NCBI GenBank assembly: GCA_028281895.1
Contig: JANQIZ010000371.1
Span: 1-38,342, forward strand
Origin: Dehalococcoidia bacterium
GTDB lineage: Bacteria > Chloroflexota > Dehalococcoidia > Lucifugimonadales > Lucifugimonadaceae
Reading direction: 5' to 3'
Length of the DNA stretch: 38,342 nt
Shown here: positions 32,340 through 38,342 of the stretch, in pieces
Numbering within the stretch: the stretch's first letter is position 1
How the letters are laid out: every line of letters starts with the position of its first letter
Translations under genes and position numbers: made by a program
The notes under the pieces: generated by a model
Told to the model about the DNA's origin: nothing
The model's database searches: none
What the model saw: the letters and a program-made list of their open reading frames with translations, nothing else

Positions 32340-32391
32340 CGCCTCTCTTTCAGCTTCGATTCCACGCGCCACTTTTCAGAAAGCACACTCC

Positions 32392-33360
32392 ATGAACAAC
32401 CGAGCACTGGCGGTATCCGATCACTGGTCAGCCGAGCAGCAGAGCATGATCGACGACATCGTCGAGGGTCTGAGCCAGCCACAAAAGTCACTCCCATCAA
32501 AATACTTCTATGACGAAGCCGGATCGCGCCTCTTTGACGAGATAACCGAACTGCCCGAGTACTATCCGACGCGCACTGAAGCGACAATCATGACCTCGAA
32601 CGCTGCCTCAATCGCGAGCGCGCTGGGCGAGGGCGTCCTGCTTGTCGAGTACGGATCAGGAAGCAGCGTGAAGACGCGCGTCCTGCTGGATAACCTGTCC
32701 AACATGGCGGCATACGTGCCTGTCGACATCTCCGGTGACTACCTGCTCAATGTCGCCGCCGATCTCAGGACCTCCTATCCAGAAATCAACGTGCTGCCGG
32801 TCGTAGCAGACTTCACACAGCCGTTTGATTTGCCGGATAGATCTTCGAGCGAAAGCCGGATAATCACCTACTTCCCCGGCTCGACGATCGGCAACTTCAC
32901 ACGTGATGATGCGAGGCGCATTCTCAAGCAGATGACTGCGGTGGCTGGCCCAGGTGGAGGCGTGCTCATTGGTGTCGATCTCCTCAAGGGCAGGCAGACT
33001 CTGCGGGCGGCCTATAACGACTCAGCAGGCGTCACTGCTCAGTTCAATCTGAACATGCTGCGGCGATTCAACTGCGAGATCGGAACCGACTTCCAATTGA
33101 ACAGGTTCCGTCACGAAGCGATCTTCAACGAGGAAGAGTCGCGGATCGAGATGCACCTCTATTCGCTCGACGGGCAGAGCGTTTGCGTCGACGATCAGCT
33201 GTTCCGGTTTGAGCCGGGCGAATCGATCCTGACTGAGTATTCGCACAAGTACGCGCCTGACTCCTTCGCAAGACTTGCGGGCGAAGCGGGGCTCAAGACG
33301 AGGCAGGTCTGGACCGACGCAAATAGCCTGTTCAGTGTCCAGTACCTCGAACCGGCGTGA
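32392..33360 (+). CDS. egtD: L-histidine N-alpha-methyltransferase EgtD
   Basis: 322 aa. Adds three methyl groups from SAM to histidine to make hercynine, the EgtB substrate. The family signature is PSKYFYDEAGSRLFDEIT followed by LPEYYPTRTEA. The SAM site reads VEYGSGSSVKTR, and YFPGSTIGNF and LIGVDLLKGR are typical for EgtD. The frame is open much further upstream (to 32017), but that part runs through egtB; ATG 32392 gives the family length and N-terminus. It starts 52 bases after egtB, forming a two-gene operon. Confidence 0.95.
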   Translation: MNNRALAVSDHWSAEQQSMIDDIVEGLSQPQKSLPSKYFYDEAGSRLFDEITELPEYYPTRTEATIMTSNAASIASALGEGVLLVEYGSGSSVKTRVLLDNLSNMAAYVPVDISGDYLLNVAADLRTSYPEINVLPVVADFTQPFDLPDRSSSESRIITYFPGSTIGNFTRDDARRILKQMTAVAGPGGGVLIGVDLLKGRQTLRAAYNDSAGVTAQFNLNMLRRFNCEIGTDFQLNRFRHEAIFNEEESRIEMHLYSLDGQSVCVDDQLFRFEPGESILTEYSHKYAPDSFARLAGEAGLKTRQVWTDANSLFSVQYLEPA

Positions 33361-33369
33361 GTTCTCTGG

Positions 33370-34149
33370 CTAGATGAACGGCCACGGAACGTTCACATCA
33401 GGGTCAAGTAGTGGAAACTTGCCTGACTTGAGCATCTGCTCAGCACGATTCAGTAGCGCGCTGCGCTCGTGATCGGCCAGCAACTCGTCTAGCTCCGACG
33501 AAAACTCCGAGTCTCCACTCTGCAGAGCCGTCGCCAGTCGTTCGATGTCTGACATGAACGATGAACTGTATTCCCTGCCATTGAACTCGAACATCACAGT
33601 TCGGCGACGCGCAGAGTGATTGAAGGTCAAGCCGTGATCAATCGACCAGAGTTGGCCCTCCGGCTCTGACTTCAGGCACGACCCACCCTTGCGATCGGCG
33701 TTGTGGACAAGAACATCGAACACAGCCATTGGCTCGAACAGGTGCAGCGAGTCGTCGCGCATAGTGAAATAGTTCGCCTGGGCATCTGCATCGATAAAAA
33801 GCTGGACACTGCCCTCGCCGTGCGGTCCATCGCGAATCACAGTGGGCGGAATGGAAGGCCAGCCGAGTTCGCGCGACAGCAAGTACGCAGCTCGCTCCCG
33901 CTGGTGCAATGTTCCATAGGGAAAATCTCGAAGTGGCCTCTCGCCGGCTACGGGTTTGTAGATCGCATAGACACCGTCATCGGTATCTTCACCCTCAGCG
34001 TCTTCGGCAGACGGTCGCTCCGGGTCTTGCAGGCGCACTACGAAAACATAGTTAGAGCCGCCGGGATGAAGTCCCATACCGGCGATGTCCCAGTCGTTGA
34101 GTCTCTGAATCTGCGTGCGGTGATCTTCGTCTGAGAAGTCCGTCCCCAT
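33370..34149 (-). CDS. SCO1664-family protein (PI3/PI4-kinase-like fold)
   Basis: 259 aa. The pattern fits a kinase-like fold of the PI3/4-kinase type: GMGLHPGGSNYVFVV (nucleotide loop), AIYKPVAGERPLRDFPYGTL (the Lys of the ATP site), NADRKGGSCL (the catalytic N-x-D-R, similar to HipA and PI kinases), and IDHGLTFN (the metal-binding Asp). From memory, this is the SCO1664 family seen in actinobacteria, next to a DUF3090 gene as it is here. The substrate is unknown; a protein or small molecule is possible. The start is ATG 34149. It runs downstream of the DUF3090 gene on the same strand. Confidence 0.8.
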   Translation of the reverse strand: MGTDFSDEDHRTQIQRLNDWDIAGMGLHPGGSNYVFVVRLQDPERPSAEDAEGEDTDDGVYAIYKPVAGERPLRDFPYGTLHQRERAAYLLSRELGWPSIPPTVIRDGPHGEGSVQLFIDADAQANYFTMRDDSLHLFEPMAVFDVLVHNADRKGGSCLKSEPEGQLWSIDHGLTFNHSARRRTVMFEFNGREYSSSFMSDIERLATALQSGDSEFSSELDELLADHERSALLNRAEQMLKSGKFPLLDPDVNVPWPFI

Positions 34150-34268
34150 GCCAAACCTTACGCTTGCCTGCAGTCAGAGCGATTCGTAGTTTCGTGCGGT
34201 CAACTAACAGGCTTCGTCCGACACAGTCATCTCTACTTGCGTTGCGATCAAGCCTGTACAGCTCAGAT

Positions 34269-34817
34269 CTACTGGCCGCTTTCCTGGCGCGGGCCAATGT
34301 TGAACGGGCCTGTGACCGTGTGGCCATTCACCTTCACGCAAAAATGCTCGTCACCAGGTGTTAGCGGACCTGTGCAGAGAGGACACGGAGGACGGCCTGA
34401 TGCCACCACCTCAAGCGAAGTATTGGCAAGCCTCTCAGCGTCTTCGCGAGCGAAGCTGAACTCAACCACCTGGTCAGGCTCTTCCGAGGAGTTCTCAGCG
34501 TAGTCCTCTGCCGATAGCGTGAACACATCCGATGCAGGATCGTGGCGGAGTGTCATCTGGGGAGTTTTGAATTCAACCTCGATCCCGTGGTCCGTCAACT
34601 CAACATCGAGTTCGAAAGGAACCGGGTCAGCGGTCGACTCTCGTGTGGCGAGGAACTGCCTGAGTGAAGCGCCAACCTGGAACAGTTGCTCTTTCTCCAT
34701 CCAAACGACCGCCTGCCCGCGTCTGCTGCGAGCCGTGATATTGAACGTCCGATGCCCGGGACGGCCGCGGGACTCAGCGTCGATATGCTCGACAAGACCG
34801 AGGTTCAGAATGGACAT
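34269..34817 (-). CDS. DUF3090 family protein with C-terminal zinc-ribbon-like motif
   Basis: 182 aa from the preferred ATG 34817 (a GTG at 34835 is in frame, but the family begins near MSILNLGLVEHIDAES). Core features are GRPGHRTFNITARS and VVWMEKEQLFQVG, followed by a C-terminal GRPPCPLCTGPLTPGDEHFCVKVNG, in which C-x2-C and a later His-x-Cys form a zinc-binding site. Its partner gene, the SCO1664-like kinase fold, follows. The pair recurs in actinobacteria and, as here, elsewhere; the function is not known. Confidence 0.85.
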   Translation of the reverse strand: MSILNLGLVEHIDAESRGRPGHRTFNITARSRRGQAVVWMEKEQLFQVGASLRQFLATRESTADPVPFELDVELTDHGIEVEFKTPQMTLRHDPASDVFTLSAEDYAENSSEEPDQVVEFSFAREDAERLANTSLEVVASGRPPCPLCTGPLTPGDEHFCVKVNGHTVTGPFNIGPRQESGQ

Positions 34818-34967
34818 AGCGAATAGCCACTTCACTCAACGTGCGCCACAAAGTGCGGACATTCTACTTTGGCATATGGCTATTAGTGTGGACAGTCAGG
34901 AAACTGGCTCTGTTTGATGCTAGGCTGGATAGGTAAGGTGCTGTAGATAGCTATTGATGCCATCTGC

Positions 34968-35243
34968 TGAACGGAGACGAGTAGCCTGATTCTGGTACCA
35001 GAGCGAGCCCGGACCGGTGTGAGCGGGCGATTGCCAGGCAGGTCAAAATCACTCCAGAGCCGCTGCCCGAAAGGCGAAATCGCCAAGTAGACGCAGCCGG
35101 ATTCGCGATCCGTTACCAGTCGCGTCGACATGAACACGTGTCGAAACCTTGAGCGGCCTGTTTCGGTTCGAAACAACCGGCAGGCAATTAGGGTGGTACC
35201 GCGGGTCATTCAGCCCGTCCCTTGTCCAGGGACGGGTTTTTTG
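34968..35243 (+). promoter_or_regulatory. T-box leader, isoleucine (ATC) specifier, upstream of cimA
   Basis: GACGAGTAG at about 34976-34984 is the same Stem I landmark as in the ileS leader. GAGCCCGG... GTGTGAGCGGGC forms the Stem I loop region. The specifier loop reads AAAATCA, with ATC (Ile) at 35048-35050, and CTCC (35052-35055) pairs with GGAG at the 5' base (34973-34976). The T-box AGGGTGGTACCGCGGG is at 35190-35205. TGGT again requires an A discriminator, as in tRNA-Ile. The terminator follows. The remainder of the gap 34818-35280 shows no gene; the promoter is not clear. Confidence 0.9.
35214..35242 (+). terminator. T-box terminator before cimA
   Basis: CCCGTCCC (35214-35221) pairs perfectly with GGGACGGG (35229-35236), loop of seven, followed by six T. 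The 5' arm can pair alternatively with the T-box segment. Confidence 0.93.
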
Positions 35244-35280
35244 TTGTTTGAATGCGGTACACGCCCGGGTGAGCAGGCAA

Positions 35281-36921
35281 ATGGAACGCAAAATAGAGCT
35301 ATACGACACCACGCTTCGAGACGGCACCCAGCAAGAGGGCATTTCTCTCTCTGTAGAGGACAAGCTTGCGATTGCCAGGCGGCTTGATGAGCTTGGCGTG
35401 GATGTGATCGAAGGCGGCTATGCGGGTGCCAATCCCAAAGATGACGAGTTCTTCAGACGCGCCGGTGAGCTAGGACTCAAGAACGCGGTGCTCGCAGCCT
35501 TTGGCAACACGCGTCGTGCCAACTCGGATGCAGCTACCGACCCGACTCTGCAAGCGCTGCTCGACTCTGGTGCGCCAGTGCTGACTCTCGTAGGAAAGTC
35601 TTCTGACTACCAGGTACGCGAAGTGCTGGCGACCTCTCTTGAAGAGAACCTTGCTATGATCGCCGACTCTGTCCGATACCTGCGCGAGCAAGGACGCAGA
35701 GTGATGTTCGATGCCGAGCACTTCTTCGACGGCTATCAGTCGAACCCCGAATACGCAGTGCAGGCGCTCAGGGTCGCCATAGAAGCCGGGGCCGAGCGCG
35801 TAGTGCTGTGCGACACGAACGGTGGAACGCTGCCGAGCGATGTCGGACGCATCACCAGTGAAGTGAAAGAGCAACTGGGTGACGATGCTGTAGTTGGCAT
35901 TCACACCCACAACGACACCGATACCGCGGTGGCGTCTGCGATAGCGGCGGTAGAAGCTGGCGCAACCCAGATCCAGGGCTGCATCAACGGCTACGGCGAG
36001 CGCACCGGCAACGCCAATATGGTGAGCATGATCGCCAACCTCAAGCTGAAGATGGGGCTCAATGTGATCAGCGACGAGCAGATGGCTGCCATCACAGGCC
36101 TCTCCAATTACGTTGCAGAGATCGTGAATCGACGTCCTTCGCCTTTCCAGCCATACGTCGGAGCGAGCGCATTTGCGCACAAGGGCGGACTTCACGCTGC
36201 AGCGACGGAGCGCGCGGTCAACGCGTACCAGCACATTGATCCTTCACTGGTCGGCAACTCCAACTCTGTAGTCATCTCAGAGCTTGCAGGCCGCGGCAAC
36301 GTTGTCAGACGAATTCGCGAGATGGGACTGGAAGAGGTGCTGGACAGAGACGATGCCACGCGCATCGTGCAGGAAGTCAAGGACAAGGAGGCGCAGGGCT
36401 TCTCATACGAGGTCGCCCATGCATCTCTGGACCTGATGATCCTGAGGTCGACTCCCAACTACGAGCCATGCTTCGAGCTTGTCGACTTCATGGTCGTGGT
36501 CGAAAACAGGCGCCGCACTTCGTTTGGCACTGGATGGCGATCTGACGGACGAGAACACCCGATGCTCTCCGAGGCAACCGTGAAAGTGCGCGTCGGGGAT
36601 GAGGTGAGGCACACGGCAGCAGAAGGCAACGGACCAGTGGATGCACTTGACAGGGCACTTGGCAAGGCTCTGGTTGAGTTCTATCCAGATGTCACGAATG
36701 TGCGCCTGACGGACTACAAGGTGCGCGTGGTCAACGAGGGAACTGGCACTGGCGCGGCGGTTCGAGTGGTCATCGAATCGGCAGATGAGCGCGAGGTATG
36801 GCAGACGGTCGGAGCTTCGACGAACATTCTCGAGGCGAGCTGGATTGCCCTTGCCGACAGCCTCGAATACTGGCTCTTGAAGAACGTCGTTTCCGCAAAC
36901 GCTGGCTCTGGGAGCGACTAA
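35281..36921 (+). CDS. cimA: (R)-Citramalate synthase
   Basis: 546 aa. Condenses pyruvate and acetyl-CoA to citramalate, the first step of the threonine-independent isoleucine route. The N-terminal signature is LYDTTLRDGTQQEGISLS, with the catalytic Arg-Asp. The metal site is H208-T-H210-N-D, and a GNTRRAN, LTLVGKSSDYQV and DAEHFFDGY set identifies CimA rather than LeuA. A LeuA-type allosteric domain follows from about 400 to 546 (MVVVENRRRT... DYKVRVVNEGTGTGAAVRV), where isoleucine usually inhibits. ATG 35281 is the start; an upstream open frame to 35149 runs through the T-box and is not coding. Control is by the Ile T-box. The stop overlaps that of the next gene by four bases. Confidence 0.96.
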   Translation: MERKIELYDTTLRDGTQQEGISLSVEDKLAIARRLDELGVDVIEGGYAGANPKDDEFFRRAGELGLKNAVLAAFGNTRRANSDAATDPTLQALLDSGAPVLTLVGKSSDYQVREVLATSLEENLAMIADSVRYLREQGRRVMFDAEHFFDGYQSNPEYAVQALRVAIEAGAERVVLCDTNGGTLPSDVGRITSEVKEQLGDDAVVGIHTHNDTDTAVASAIAAVEAGATQIQGCINGYGERTGNANMVSMIANLKLKMGLNVISDEQMAAITGLSNYVAEIVNRRPSPFQPYVGASAFAHKGGLHAAATERAVNAYQHIDPSLVGNSNSVVISELAGRGNVVRRIREMGLEEVLDRDDATRIVQEVKDKEAQGFSYEVAHASLDLMILRSTPNYEPCFELVDFMVVVENRRRTSFGTGWRSDGREHPMLSEATVKVRVGDEVRHTAAEGNGPVDALDRALGKALVEFYPDVTNVRLTDYKVRVVNEGTGTGAAVRVVIESADEREVWQTVGASTNILEASWIALADSLEYWLLKNVVSANAGSGSD

Positions 36922-38321
36922 CCCCAGACCTGTTCGATGGCTCGCAGACTTGAGCGAGTGACCAGCTCTGCTGATCCTGCAGCGAACGGTGACACATCGA
37001 CTTCATAACCGCCTTCTTCAATGCCTGCATCAGTTGGCAGGTAGTTGAAGTGTCCGTTGCTAAAGCCTGAGAAGAAGGTAACAGGAGCGGCTGACCGGCT
37101 CTTCACATCGAGCCCGATCTCGACGAATGGCTCAAGTGGCACAGAAACCAGAACTGTCTCGCCGATTCTGATCGCCTGGCTGCGAATCGCTATCTCGCCG
37201 TTGTGGCCGTGCTTCTCAGCAAGCCGGGCGCAGTTCAGCGCGATCGTCGCCTTCTTGGCGCGAGACACAGCGGCTTTCAGCTCATCCTCGGTTGCGCCGT
37301 TAGCGTGCAACTCCGCGACAACAGCAGCAAGCTCACCTGCACGCTGCTCAAGATCGGCTACAGTCTCGAGTTCTCGGAGCGGCAAACGAACCTCGTCCCA
37401 TGCGACCGAAAGCGTGCAATCCGGTTCGGAGACAGGATCGTCCGCATACATCCCGAGGTCAGCTCCCGAAGACACAATCTCCACCAATCGCTCCCGTCGC
37501 GTGTACGGGTCGAGATTCATACGGACACGTGCGGCCTCAAGCCCAAGCTTCGTGCCTTCTCGCCGACAGACATTGAGATCGCCAACGAAGCCGTGGACGG
37601 GGCCCTGGTTGCCACCCGCGCCCTGCAGAAACAGGCAAAGACCACCAACTGTCTGCTCAACAACTCGTCTCGCAGGACCAGGAAAGTCCGGAGTGATGCT
37701 CGTATTGTCATGACCCATCATGGTGGGATGGCAGGCGTAGATCATCATCGTTGCGAGCGGCTCGCCTTCCAGCGTGTCTAAAGCCACAACGCCAACCTCG
37801 TGGTCAACCGGATCGTTCCAGTTCCTGCCGGTGAAGCGACTGCCACTTGAGTCGATCGGCCGCCTGTTCACATTGATCAGGCACTCCCCACTTCCAGAAG
37901 AAGGCAGAACCTGAACTTGCTCAGCGGCCGCTGCCTCCACCGCCTCCGCTGCCTTTGCCGGAATGGCTTCATACCAAGCCGAAGCGAGGTCCATTCCTTC
38001 GGTCAGCCAGTCCGACATCATCGCAGGACCAGAATGGTTGTGAGAGTAGGCAAGCCGGATGTTGTCCGGCTCAATACCTGTGCGCTGAGTGATGGCGCTC
38101 CTGGCGGCGGAGTCCATGTCTGCGTTCAATATCAGGATGTCGATGTCGACAATTGCGACACGAAGATCACCGCTCTGGAGCACGAGGGCGGTCACGTAGA
38201 GCGGCATATCTACACCGATCGCCACCTGGTGCTTCTGAGCGCCCCAGCCGGCATGGGCGATGCCGACGGGCGGTGTGATGTCTACGCGGGCAATTCCGGC
38301 CAGCAGTGGTTGATCAGTCAT
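36918..38321 (-). CDS. Neutral/alkaline ceramidase-like hydrolase (PF04734-type)
   Basis: 467 aa. It begins LLAGIARVDITPPVGIAHAGWG, the usual start of the family. Metal-binding parts are visible: LAYSHNHSGPAM with two His, and YACHPTMMG. FLQGAGGNQGPV corresponds to the loop that in ceramidases holds the catalytic Ser (SQGD-type); here no Ser is seen at that place. It is shorter than secreted ceramidases (over 600 aa) and lacks a signal peptide, so it is probably cytosolic and hydrolyses some other amide or ester. The start ATG 38321 leaves 21 bases before the window ends. It is convergent with cimA. Confidence 0.85.
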   Translation of the reverse strand: MTDQPLLAGIARVDITPPVGIAHAGWGAQKHQVAIGVDMPLYVTALVLQSGDLRVAIVDIDILILNADMDSAARSAITQRTGIEPDNIRLAYSHNHSGPAMMSDWLTEGMDLASAWYEAIPAKAAEAVEAAAAEQVQVLPSSGSGECLINVNRRPIDSSGSRFTGRNWNDPVDHEVGVVALDTLEGEPLATMMIYACHPTMMGHDNTSITPDFPGPARRVVEQTVGGLCLFLQGAGGNQGPVHGFVGDLNVCRREGTKLGLEAARVRMNLDPYTRRERLVEIVSSGADLGMYADDPVSEPDCTLSVAWDEVRLPLRELETVADLEQRAGELAAVVAELHANGATEDELKAAVSRAKKATIALNCARLAEKHGHNGEIAIRSQAIRIGETVLVSVPLEPFVEIGLDVKSRSAAPVTFFSGFSNGHFNYLPTDAGIEEGGYEVDVSPFAAGSAELVTRSSLRAIEQVWG

Positions 38322-38342
38322 GGTGCCGGCAATCTAATCGCG

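Noticed and set aside
32017-32391. Longer N-terminus for egtD
   Set aside because: The 125 extra codons overlap egtB in another frame and match no EgtD; ATG 32392 gives the family length.
35149-35280. Longer N-terminus for cimA
   Set aside because: The extra codons read through the T-box and its terminator. CimA family alignment begins at MERKIELYDTTLRDG.

Overview
The window is one stretch of bacterial chromosome, roughly 55-60% GC by eye. It is densely packed with about 34 protein genes on both strands. I saw no rRNA, tRNA, CRISPR array, transposase or phage gene. The gene content points to Chloroflexota, probably a Dehalococcoidia/SAR202-like marine lineage. This rests on a MetF fused to an acetogen-type Cys-rich tail, a paired DUF3090/SCO1664-type unit, an IleRS with an altered HIGH motif, many TTG starts, and a mix of PhyH, HpcH-aldolase, amidase, ornithine cyclodeaminase and ceramidase-like genes. 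The taxonomic call is an inference, not a measured result.

Layout. 1-7532 is a catabolic/accessory block: the end of an amidohydrolase, a small cysteine-rich leader with nested RNA hairpins, a PhyH dioxygenase, an HpcH/HpaI aldolase, a type II methionine aminopeptidase, an amidase, an orphan two-gene unit, an ornithine cyclodeaminase homologue and a ThpR-like RNA phosphodiesterase. 7618-11112 is an isoleucine T-box leader followed by ileS. 11146-14733 holds envelope genes: a GT-C-like membrane protein, a YihY/BrkB protein and a one-TM fibronectin-III-like protein. 14750-17491 is a one-carbon unit: a MetF-MetV-type fusion plus a methyltetrahydrofolate methyltransferase. 17636-22331 is a potassium-uptake operon (one TrkH/KtrB pore subunit, three RCK/TrkA proteins, one Usp protein) running into pheA.

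22382-28796 reads leftwards and carries the housekeeping cluster dgt-dnaG-rpoD, then an Fpg/MutM glycosylase and a YtxG/YtxH-like stress pair. 28926-34817 contains a DUF427 protein, a flavin disulfide reductase, the ergothioneine pair egtB-egtD, and the SCO1664-like/DUF3090 pair. 34968-36921 is a second isoleucine T-box controlling cimA (citramalate synthase). The window ends with a ceramidase-like hydrolase on the minus strand.

How parts work together. Two separate T-boxes with an ATC specifier couple isoleucine-tRNA charging to both ileS and the citramalate entry to isoleucine synthesis. The most unusual element is at 346-501. A 31-codon reading frame with nine Cys codons overlaps three mutually exclusive RNA helices, the last being a rho-independent terminator. 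This is the textbook layout of a translation-coupled attenuator, here apparently sensing cysteine, and it lies upstream of a PhyH-family dioxygenase gene. It is a prediction from the sequence alone.
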